NCBI RefSeq assembly: GCF_049943955.1
Contig: NZ_JBNFTW010000008.1
Location: forward strand, 137,239-201,238
DNA: 64,000 bases
From: Desulfosporosinus sp049943955
Lineage (GTDB): Bacteria; Bacillota; Desulfitobacteriia; Desulfitobacteriales; Desulfitobacteriaceae
Direction of reading: 5' to 3'
Numbering within the stretch: position 1 is the stretch's first letter; each line of letters opens with the position of its first letter. A model generated the notes under the pieces. That model ran no database searches, was not told where the DNA came from, and saw only the letters and a list, made by a program, of their open reading frames with translations. Position numbers and translations under genes: made by a program. Below are positions 33,906 through 41,379 of this stretch, one piece after another.

Positions 33906-35405
33906 ATGTCGCTAATAAATGTTACAAATCTGACCTTTGCCTACGATGGCAGTTATGATAATGTCTTTGAGAATGTCAGCTTTCAGATTGACACAGATTG
34001 GAAACTGGGCTTTACGGGCAGAAACGGCAGAGGGAAGACAACCTTTCTCCATTTATTGCTTGGCAACTATAAATACAGCGGTCATATTTCTGCCAATGTC
34101 AGCTTTGAATATTTTCCGTTCAACGTTGAGGCTAAGGAAAATAAAACCCTCGATGTTATTAACGAGATTTTCCCAGATTATATTCATTGGGAGTTAATAC
34201 GCGAACTCTCCCTGCTCGACGTTTCTGAGAAAGTTTTGTATCGTCCTTTTGATACATTGTCAAACGGAGAACAAACAAAAGTGCTGCTCGCAACGTTGTT
34301 TCTTAAGGAAAATAGTTTTCTATTAATTGATGAACCCACTAATCATCTTGATATGACAGCCAGAAAATTGGTTAGCGACTATCTCAAGACCAAACGGGGG
34401 TTTATTCTTGTCTCACATGATAGGGCTTTTCTAGATAACTGCATCGACCATATCTTATCAATTAATAAGACTAATTTAGAAATCCAAAAAGGTAATTTTT
34501 CCTCTTGGTGGGAAAATAAACAAAGGCAAGATCGCTTTGAGCTTGCCGAAAACGAGAAGCTAAAAAAAGACATTGATCGCTTGACCGATTCTGCCAAACG
34601 AACGAACAACTGGTCCGATGAAGTGGAAAAAACTAAAAAAGGAACCAGAAATTCAGGAAGCAAGCCCGATAAAGGGTACATTGGCCACAAGGCAGCCAAA
34701 ATGATGAAACGCTCTAAGTCAATGGAAAAAAGACAACAATCGGCCATTGATGAAAAGTCTATGCTTCTCAAAAATCTTGAAAACTCCGATAGCCTGAAGA
34801 TTTCACCCCTGGCTTATCCTAATGAACGATTCGCTGAACTCGAAAATGTTTCCATTTATTACGATGAAAAGGCGGTTTGCGAAGCTATAAGCTTTACCAT
34901 TGAGCAGGGGGATCGGATTGCCCTTATTGGTAAAAACGGCTCAGGAAAATCAAGCCTTTTAAAGCTAATTTGCGGTGAGTCTATAAACTATACGGGTAAT
35001 TTCCGAAAAGGAAGCCAACTTGTAATATCCTATGTTTCGCAAAACACCTCACATCTTCAAGGTAATTTAAAAGACTATGCTCAAGACAACGGAATTGATG
35101 AGAGTCTTTTTAAAACAATTTTAAGAAAGCTTGGTTTCGCCAGAGTTCAATTTGAAAAGAATATCGAAACATTTAGCGGCGGCCAGAAAAAAAAGGTTCT
35201 GATTGCCCACAGTTTATGCGAAAAAGCTCATCTCTATATTTGGGATGAACCACTCAACTATATTGATGTAATATCCCGTATACAAATCGAAGAGTTATTG
35301 CTTGAATACCAACCGACTATTTTATTTGTTGAACATGATAGGTCATTCAGCGAGAACCTTGCGACAAAGTTTGTAAAATGTTCGGATACTTGTAAATCCC
35401 TCTAA
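33906..35405 (+). CDS. ABC-F ribosomal protection protein, Lsa-like
   Basis: 499 residues from ATG 33906 (AGGAGG 8 nt before). Two ATP-binding cassettes with no membrane domain: Walker A GRNGRGKTT, signature LSNGEQTKV, Walker B FLLIDEPTNHLD; second set GKNGSGKSS, FSGGQKKKVLIA, LYIWDEPLNYID. A basic linker (about 215-290) forms the arm that reaches the peptidyl-transferase centre. The opening SLINVTNLTFAYDGSYDNVF is typical of the Lsa/CplR group, which dislodges lincosamides, pleuromutilins and streptogramin A from ribosomes. A leader attenuator precedes it. The spectrum is inferred; a frame open upstream to 33753 is leader RNA, not protein. Confidence 0.85.
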   Translation: MSLINVTNLTFAYDGSYDNVFENVSFQIDTDWKLGFTGRNGRGKTTFLHLLLGNYKYSGHISANVSFEYFPFNVEAKENKTLDVINEIFPDYIHWELIRELSLLDVSEKVLYRPFDTLSNGEQTKVLLATLFLKENSFLLIDEPTNHLDMTARKLVSDYLKTKRGFILVSHDRAFLDNCIDHILSINKTNLEIQKGNFSSWWENKQRQDRFELAENEKLKKDIDRLTDSAKRTNNWSDEVEKTKKGTRNSGSKPDKGYIGHKAAKMMKRSKSMEKRQQSAIDEKSMLLKNLENSDSLKISPLAYPNERFAELENVSIYYDEKAVCEAISFTIEQGDRIALIGKNGSGKSSLLKLICGESINYTGNFRKGSQLVISYVSQNTSHLQGNLKDYAQDNGIDESLFKTILRKLGFARVQFEKNIETFSGGQKKKVLIAHSLCEKAHLYIWDEPLNYIDVISRIQIEELLLEYQPTILFVEHDRSFSENLATKFVKCSDTCKSL

Positions 35406-35589
35406 GATTTGTTACTCAAAATCTATTTCAGGCTACCTATGCCAGAGCTGCCGCCGCTGGCACAGCTTACAGCCTAAGACGCTTATCAAGCGGAATCCCG
35501 CCATTTATTCTGCTTCCTATACTCCACTCCATAGCGCAGGATCAGGACCTATAAGACCTTCAACCGGACTATCCTTGGAACTGTAAACA

Positions 35590-35760
35590 GTGAACTCGTT
35601 CAGCTAAAGCTGATCATCGGGGCTTGTGTGACGAAGGTGTCCCGCGGACACTTTCGCCGAAAGCGCCTAGCCCATAACAAATGCTATCGCGTTGAAGGGT
35701 TGACTCTAACCCCCACCGAAGCAAGGTATGGGAACCACTTGTAGAAGTGTGAGTCTTACG
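35590..35760 (+). repeat. Dispersed structured repeat, copy D (with insert)
   Basis: GTGAACTCG, GTTCAGC-TAAA-GCTGATC, CATCGGGGCTT as in the other copies, then an inserted strong hairpin CGAAGGTGTCC-CGC-GGACACTTTCG, then CCCCCACCGAAGCAAGGTATGGGAACC, CCACTTGTAGAAGTGTG and GTCTTACG. The bases before it (35406-35589) contain two short hairpins (TGCCAG...CTGGCA and GCGGAATCCCGC) but no gene I can support. Confidence 0.65.
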
Positions 35761-35892
35761 ATTAGATAAAGAAAGCGTTTGATTGTTATCTAAAACAGAA
35801 AATTAATGATTCTATAAGAGATGTCCAAAGCTATCAGTTAAATAGGTTTTGGACACTCTTTTTCATTAGTTACCTTCAGAAAACTAAACAAA

Positions 35893-35921
35893 TTGACACC
35901 TCAGATCATTTGTCATATAAT
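35893..35921 (+). promoter_or_regulatory. Consensus sigma-A promoter of marR-MATE operon
   Basis: TTGACA, 17-nt spacer, TATAAT: a perfect match to both boxes. The operator palindrome begins on the last base of the -10, so a bound repressor would block polymerase. Confidence 0.88.
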
Positions 35922-35940
35922 TAATTAGAATTCTAACTAA
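35921..35940. promoter_or_regulatory. MarR operator 1
   Basis: A 20-bp palindrome, TTAATTAGAATTCTAACTAA, with one mismatched pair. Its core TTAGAATTCTAA recurs at 36451-36462 before the efflux gene. Confidence 0.7.
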
Positions 35941-35986
35941 ATTAGTCTCTAAATATTATAATTCTTTTAGCAAAGAAGGGATAAGA

Positions 35987-36433
35987 TTGGATAATCACAG
36001 AGAGGATAGGATCTATGAATTTTACCTCAGAAATATTGTTCACGCTATCAAACAACTGCAAGATTCAAAATTGACTCCTTATAATATTACAAATCAGCAG
36101 GCCCGATTATTAGGTGACATTTATGAACAACTACAAAAGGAAAAACAATTATGTCAAAAAGATCTTGAACACACTATGAATTTGCGAGGGTCCTCCATTA
36201 CTAGTTTATTACAGGGATTAGAGAGAAAAGGATTTATCTCCAGAAATTCTGGAGAAGATGATGGACGAACGAAACAACTGCAAATTACCGAAAAGGGAAC
36301 AACGTTAATCAAAGAGATGGCAGAAGTATTTCAGAATGTAGAATCTTTACTACTTCGGGGAATGACTGAAGACGAGAAGGAAACCTATAAAAAACTACTA
36401 AAAATCTCTTATCAGAACTTCAAGATAAGATGA
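35987..36433 (+). CDS. MarR-family transcriptional regulator
   Basis: 148 residues, one MarR winged-helix domain: NITNQQARLLGDIYEQL, recognition helix MNLRGSSITSLLQGLERKGFI, and wing RNSGEDDGRTKQLQITEKG. The start is TTG 35987 after GAAGGGA. Flanking TTAGAATTCTAA palindromes, one overlapping its own promoter and one before the next gene, mark it as an autorepressor controlling the MATE exporter. The inducing ligand is unknown. Confidence 0.9.
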   Translation: MDNHREDRIYEFYLRNIVHAIKQLQDSKLTPYNITNQQARLLGDIYEQLQKEKQLCQKDLEHTMNLRGSSITSLLQGLERKGFISRNSGEDDGRTKQLQITEKGTTLIKEMAEVFQNVESLLLRGMTEDEKETYKKLLKISYQNFKIR

Positions 36434-36446
36434 TTTTTTTAGGTAA

Positions 36447-36466
36447 TTGCTTAGAATTCTAATTAA
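36447..36466. promoter_or_regulatory. MarR operator 2
   Basis: TTAGAATTCTAA at 36451-36462, identical in its 12-bp core to the operator before marR and lying 19 bp before the efflux gene start. It may roadblock read-through or mark an internal promoter. Confidence 0.6.
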
Positions 36467-36481
36467 TTGTAAGGAAGTGAC

Positions 36482-37837
36482 ATGACCATGAATCAAAAAG
36501 AATCAAACACCTATTATTTTGAAGACTCCCCCATCTGGAGGGCTATTGTTCATATGTCCTTACCCATGATTCTCGGAATGTCCCTAAATATAATTTACAA
36601 CATCGTTGATGCATTTTTTATTGGAGAACTTCATCAGACCGCCATGATGTCTGCGGTTACTCTGGCGTTGCCCTTTACAACCATCCTTATGGCAATTGGC
36701 AACTTATTTGGAACAGGAGGAGGCACATTTATATCACGCCTTTTGGGAGAAAAAAAGGCAGGCGAGGCAAAAATTGTTTCTTCTGTAACCTTATACTTTT
36801 GTTTGTTAACCGGTCTAATCTTGATGATTCTATGCATCCCACTGCTTCACCCTATTTTGGAGATCCTGGGGGCAAAGGAGAATACCCTGCTATTTACCCA
36901 AGGGTATATTCTCGTCTTCATTATAGGGAGTCCAATTGTTATTGCAAACTTTGCCTTGGAACAAGTTGTTCGTGCCGAAGGCGCTTCCACCACTTCCATG
37001 AATGGAATGGGAATAAGTGTTATCGTAAATATTATTTTGGATCCGATTCTTATCTTCATTTGTCACTTAAATATTGTCGGTGCGGCGATAGGAACTATCC
37101 TGGGCAACCTTTGTGCTGTGGTTTACTATATTCTTTATCTTCAAAGGAAAAGTCCGTCTCTCACAGCCTCAATTAAACTATTCAAACCTAGTTTAACGAT
37201 AGTAAAAGAACTATTTAAAATCGGATTATCAGCTTTATTAATGGATGCCTTTTTAATTATATCTGGATTGTTACTCAATAACTTTTCAGCATATTACGGG
37301 GATTATGCGGTTGCCGGTTTTGGCATTTCCCAACGAATTGTGCAACTTTCTGACTTCATTGGGATGGGCTTATTTATGGGCGTAGTCCCACTCATTGCTT
37401 ATGCCTATACAGCCAAAAATATAGACCGAATGATGAAAATCATTAAGTCTACTGCAACCTATATTATAGTTCTGATTACTTTAATTTCCCTAACATTACT
37501 GACATTCCGTACCCAAGTTATCCGGTTGTTCAGCAGTGACTTAGAGGTCATCCGCGTTGGAACTTTAATTTTGACAGCGATGCTAATATCATCATTATTC
37601 ACCAGCGTTTCCGGATTATTCACAGGGGTTTTTCAAGGGCTTGGACGAGAAAAAGAAGCTACAATTATGTCGGTGACACAAGGGCTAATCCTAATACCCG
37701 TCATGATGACAGGAAACATCTTTTGGGGTTTGCATGGCGTGATATGGTCTCTTACAATATCTGAAATCATAGCTAGTTTCATCGGATTGACACTCTGGAT
37801 TCATCTAAAAAAAGATGCTTTACTACAAAACATTTGA
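36482..37837 (+). CDS. MATE-family multidrug efflux pump
   Basis: 451 residues with 12 predicted membrane helices in two similar halves. Typical sites are PMILGMSLNIIYNIVDAFFIG in helix 1 and GNLFGTGGGTFISRLLGEKK between helices 2 and 3. It uses a sodium or proton gradient to export cationic drugs. AAGGAAG lies before ATG 36482. It is cotranscribed with, and probably repressed by, the MarR protein. The stop is only 7 bp from the end of a truncated VOC gene on the other strand. Confidence 0.92.
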   Translation: MTMNQKESNTYYFEDSPIWRAIVHMSLPMILGMSLNIIYNIVDAFFIGELHQTAMMSAVTLALPFTTILMAIGNLFGTGGGTFISRLLGEKKAGEAKIVSSVTLYFCLLTGLILMILCIPLLHPILEILGAKENTLLFTQGYILVFIIGSPIVIANFALEQVVRAEGASTTSMNGMGISVIVNIILDPILIFICHLNIVGAAIGTILGNLCAVVYYILYLQRKSPSLTASIKLFKPSLTIVKELFKIGLSALLMDAFLIISGLLLNNFSAYYGDYAVAGFGISQRIVQLSDFIGMGLFMGVVPLIAYAYTAKNIDRMMKIIKSTATYIIVLITLISLTLLTFRTQVIRLFSSDLEVIRVGTLILTAMLISSLFTSVSGLFTGVFQGLGREKEATIMSVTQGLILIPVMMTGNIFWGLHGVIWSLTISEIIASFIGLTLWIHLKKDALLQNI

Positions 37838-37844
37838 ATACCTT

Positions 37845-38078
37845 CTACTGTCTTTCTTTATGGCAATCGGACAGCCGCATAAAATTGTCACCAAAGGGTA
37901 TAGTTGCTTGTATGATCCAGTCCTTTTGCTCGTCAGAAATCAACATGGAGTTGTCCGGACTTTGCGGAAGATCCGAAAACTTCATGATCTCCGATGCTTT
38001 CGTGTTAAAAGCCCTTGTGTAAATCTCAATTGCCTCTTGGCAGTTACCCTTGAAGGTAAGATACGGCCTGATTTGCAT
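37845..38078 (-). pseudogene. Truncated VOC/PhnB-like protein
   Basis: 77 residues of a family of about 140. It starts with a good AAGGAGG and reads MQIRPYLTFKGNCQEAIEIY, FSDLPQSPDNSM and WIIQATIPFGDNFMRLSDCH, the first beta-alpha-beta-beta unit of PhnB-like vicinal-oxygen-chelate proteins, then a short unrelated tail (KERQ) and a stop. The second metal-ligand half is missing. The break lies exactly at the end of the MATE gene, so insertion of the efflux cassette or a deletion probably removed the 3' half. Confidence 0.75.
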
Positions 38079-38164
38079 ATGGTCCTCCTTAATTCTGATA
38101 ATGCGTATAACGAAAGAGGACAGCTTAAACTGTCCTTCTTCCGTTAATCCCTGATCGTTTCAGC

Positions 38165-38317
38165 TCAGCGTAAATTGTCCAGATAATTTATCATCTTCCC
38201 CAATTTACTTATTTCCTGCCCTTTTCCTTTCGCTTTTCCTTTACGTGGTCCAGCCCCTTAACTTTGCCCTTTTCCAGGTCCATTTCCCGTGTCTAGATCA
38301 TTATTGTTGTTACCCAT
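38165..38317 (-). pseudogene. Small Gly/Lys-rich protein gene with in-frame stop
   Basis: ATG 38317 follows AAAGGAGG and reads MGNNNNDLDTGNGPGKGQS, then TAA (38258-38260). The same frame continues in matching composition (GAGPRKGKAKGKGQE...) for 30 more residues to a TGA at 38165. The shared Gly/Lys-rich character on both sides suggests one small gene broken by a nonsense mutation, or a 19-residue peptide. Family not recognised. The remaining bases to 38507 hold no clear gene. Confidence 0.45.
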
Positions 38318-38507
38318 AATCCTGAGCCCTCCTTTACTAAGCTTATGAACTCTTCACTAGGGTAACCTTAAGTATAATAAAAATGATTGGATAGTAATAG
38401 TTATTCATTACGATATAACAAGTCCTTTGAACAACTCAACTGCAGTTTCAATGATCTCATCCCGAAAATCGTATTCGTTGGTATGTAGAGAAGGATAGGC
38501 AAATTTA

Positions 38508-39569
38508 CTAATGCAGACTATCGCGGTCGGCCGCATCAGGAACTTTTTCTAGCCAACCATATTCCACCATTAATTCTGCTCCGTCCTTGGCCAAGAAAAG
38601 AACATCAGTAACTAAATCTCGAAATGCTGATACTAAATCAGACCGAGCACTATTCGTGTCTGCAATTCCATATTCCGTTAAAATATAGCCTATAACGGAG
38701 GTCGAATGGGTTAGGATTAATCTATCACTTACTGAAGACTCTTTTGTTTCAGATACAAGAATTTTTGTCATCTTTGGCATAGGAAGGCTCTCAGTCGCTA
38801 AAAAAGCACCAAGAATTTTTAAATGCTTTCTAGCCGTTTCAATTGATTTAAGAAGGTATTTCTTTATTTTCTCTGATTTAACGACCTGACTATACCCAAC
38901 ATGTAACGTCTCAATTAATTCTTTGGTTTCCATTAAGGCATAAAGATGGCTTATTTCCAGAGCATTGAGAGGTCTCTTCTTTCCAAAAAGACTTCCAAAG
39001 TAATCCTTGTCATGAACATATTCCACTCTGTTAGGAACTTGGATAATCGGTGGTTTATCTAAGATTCCTTTTGCTAACAGTACATCTGTAGATTTTTGAT
39101 GAACATCTGTAGACGTATTCACGCATTCTACAAAAAACTTACGAAAATCTGAACGAGTTGACGCTGCCATAGCATTACAATAGTAATACAAAACAAATTT
39201 TTGCATTAATCTAGTGTATTGGAGTGTGAATGATTCTGAGAAAAGCTCTTTGGCATTGACATCAACATCTTTCTCTCCAAAGGCATCAGGAATCGGGCAA
39301 TTAATTGAATCTAACAAACCCTCCATAGAGGTCACCCGTTGCGTTGAGACATCAAGAGCTTGCTGTAAAACCATTCGAATATCAGGGTCTTTAGCTTTCG
39401 AAACATAATCTTTCAAAAAACAAACGGACATACATTCTGCCAAATATCCAGACCAAAGATAACCGATTTCTGGTGAAGTTGGCATAATATTAGACACATT
39501 ATGTTGAAAGGCTCCATAAGAAACCTGTTCTTGTTGGGTTGATGGCTGATTGAATTCTTGTACGGTCAT
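38508..39569 (-). CDS. DUF3231 family protein
   Basis: 353 residues, mostly helical, in two similar halves (about 25-180 and 200-345), each a four-helix DUF3231 unit: GYLWSGYLAECMSVCFLKDYV in the first, and HLYALMETKELIETLHVGYSQV in the second. Such proteins occur in endospore formers and have a ferritin-like helical pattern, but no function is established. There is no signal peptide. GGGGG precedes the ATG. It lies 110 nt after a MEDS-domain kinase gene, in the same direction. Confidence 0.82.
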   Translation of the reverse strand: MTVQEFNQPSTQQEQVSYGAFQHNVSNIMPTSPEIGYLWSGYLAECMSVCFLKDYVSKAKDPDIRMVLQQALDVSTQRVTSMEGLLDSINCPIPDAFGEKDVDVNAKELFSESFTLQYTRLMQKFVLYYYCNAMAASTRSDFRKFFVECVNTSTDVHQKSTDVLLAKGILDKPPIIQVPNRVEYVHDKDYFGSLFGKKRPLNALEISHLYALMETKELIETLHVGYSQVVKSEKIKKYLLKSIETARKHLKILGAFLATESLPMPKMTKILVSETKESSVSDRLILTHSTSVIGYILTEYGIADTNSARSDLVSAFRDLVTDVLFLAKDGAELMVEYGWLEKVPDAADRDSLH

Positions 39570-39679
39570 TATTTTTTACCCCCTTTTGAATATAGTTAGT
39601 CTCTTTTGCTAGCATATCCTTCAAAAGGTTTTTTTATGGTCTATCTTTCTTTTAAATATATTACAACCTAACTCCACTC

Positions 39680-40969
39680 TCATGCACTTATTGCATTTCT
39701 ATTCCCTAAGGTATCCTTCTTTCTGAAACGCACATAGAATGTTGTTCCGTTCGACCCGGACTTGAAATCAATAGTTGCGTTATTCCTTTCCGCGATATTA
39801 TAGCAAACTGCCAGTCCTAGGCCTGTTCCTTGATCCTTAGTCGTAAAGAAAGGATTGCCAATCTTTTCGTATAAGTCTTCCTTAATTCCTTCACCTTGGT
39901 CAATTATAGCTAAGACCGTAACTTCTCCATCTATATATGTTTTTATAGTAAGTTTCCCCCCCGTCTGCATTGCTTCAAGTCCGTTACGAGCTAAGTTGAG
40001 AACTAATTGTCGAATATCATTAGCATCAATTAACAAATCTTCTACTCCGCCCAACTCCAAAGTCACATACATATCTTCCTTAAGAGCATCTGCTTCTATT
40101 AAGGGAAATAAGACCTGGAGTATATTGTTTATAGATTCCAATTTGAGAGATTTTTCTTTGATTCTTGCTAAGGAAAGATATTCTGAAATTATACAATTAG
40201 CTCTTTCCAACTCATCTATCATTAAGGAAAAGTAATCGTTATAGGGCACGAGCTCCTTCTTGCTTTGAAGCAATTGCAAAAACCCTTTAACTGAGGTCAT
40301 AGGGTTTCTAATTTCATGTGCAATACTGGCTGCCATCTTTCCAACCAGGTCAATACGTTCAAATCGAGTGATACTGTTGATGTTATCCTTGTTGTACTGA
40401 CTTTTAATAAAAGAAAATTGATGATTATTTACAATATCAAATACTTCATGGATTCCACACTGATCCAGTTGATATGTACACATTGCAATCATTTTAAGAC
40501 TTCCGATAAGTTCCTCAACTTTTTTTTCATAATCCATGAACGTCTTAAAGTACCGTTTTTTAAGCCAGCTTGTATTCCCACTTATCCTTAAGCCTGCATA
40601 CCCACGCTCCTCTGAACTCTTAACTTTTTCGACCCAAGAATTTAATACTAACTCACTATCAAAGGTTCCATATTTCAAATACCATTCTTTGTACGGTATT
40701 ATTTCAATTTGATTATTTTCCTGGTAAGTTTCAAAATCAGGCATTGATTCACGTAAAACCTTTTCTGCTTCGTTTGCTGATATAGGTTCGGATACCACCC
40801 ACAGGCAATACTCATTATTCTCCAATCCAACCTTAAAATATGGTACTAGTAAATTCTCTAAGTCCTCTTTGGTCTGGTAAAATCCGCAAACATGTGTACC
40901 CCATGGTATTTCCGACAAAAAATCTATACCCGTTTTTCTTAAGTTTCGAAAAATCTGTGCTTGCTGCAT
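39680..40969 (-). CDS. Soluble sensor histidine kinase with MEDS (DcmR) domain
   Basis: 429 residues from ATG 40969 (GGAGG five nt before). Residues 15-190 are a MEDS sensory domain (IPWGTHVCGFYQTKEDLENLLVPYF, WVVSEPISANEA, GLRISGNTSW), as in DcmR and KaiC-like regulators. The dimerisation box is SIAHEIRNPMTSVKGFLQLL, with the phospho-His, and the ATPase has GLEAMQTGG, DQGEGI and GTGLGLAVCY. No membrane helix. The HisKA region resembles orphan sporulation kinases (KinA-E type), and no response regulator is adjacent, so it may feed the sporulation phosphorelay (inference). Confidence 0.87.
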   Translation of the reverse strand: MQQAQIFRNLRKTGIDFLSEIPWGTHVCGFYQTKEDLENLLVPYFKVGLENNEYCLWVVSEPISANEAEKVLRESMPDFETYQENNQIEIIPYKEWYLKYGTFDSELVLNSWVEKVKSSEERGYAGLRISGNTSWLKKRYFKTFMDYEKKVEELIGSLKMIAMCTYQLDQCGIHEVFDIVNNHQFSFIKSQYNKDNINSITRFERIDLVGKMAASIAHEIRNPMTSVKGFLQLLQSKKELVPYNDYFSLMIDELERANCIISEYLSLARIKEKSLKLESINNILQVLFPLIEADALKEDMYVTLELGGVEDLLIDANDIRQLVLNLARNGLEAMQTGGKLTIKTYIDGEVTVLAIIDQGEGIKEDLYEKIGNPFFTTKDQGTGLGLAVCYNIAERNNATIDFKSGSNGTTFYVRFRKKDTLGNRNAISA

Positions 40970-41230
40970 TGTGGCCTCCAATTCTTGCTAAGATTTACGC
41001 AAATAGTGAATAAAATCATTTTATAATAATATTATTTTAAATTCAAAATGAAATTTTCGACTTTAAAAAACATTTTTCTTAAATATACTATTAAATATAA
41101 CTATTTAAGATTTAAATTCAGTTCTGCGACTGATATCTAATGTTTTATCCTGACATATAAAATCTCTTTCTATCCTTATCCGAGTCCTTTCCCAATTGTT
41201 TCTCCATTATTTTTTATACTATCTTTTAAA

Positions 41231-41273
41231 GAAAAAATCACCTCATCAATAATTTAATGAATAGAGGTGATTT
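41231..41273 (-). terminator. Terminator downstream of glmS
   Basis: AAATCACCTC (41235-41244) pairs perfectly with GAGGTGATTT (41264-41273). On the minus strand the stem runs into TTTTTTC. It lies 107 nt past the glmS stop. The rest of 40970-41379 is AT-rich and without a gene. Confidence 0.8.
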
Positions 41274-41379
41274 AGAGCATTTTTATTCAAATTTTCCAGT
41301 CAGTTTTTGTATTAAACAAAACTTTTATTAAAACTTATAAACTATATTTAAAATAACATTTTTCATTTAATCTAACATT

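Noticed and set aside
33769..33915. A 48-codon frame overlapping the ABC-F start as leader peptide
   Set aside because: It has no ribosome-binding site and runs through the terminator; the six-codon frame at 33690 fits the attenuator logic better.
37815..38147. Plus-strand frames over the end of the MATE gene and beyond
   Set aside because: They are antisense to the VOC remnant, which has a ribosome-binding site and family motifs.
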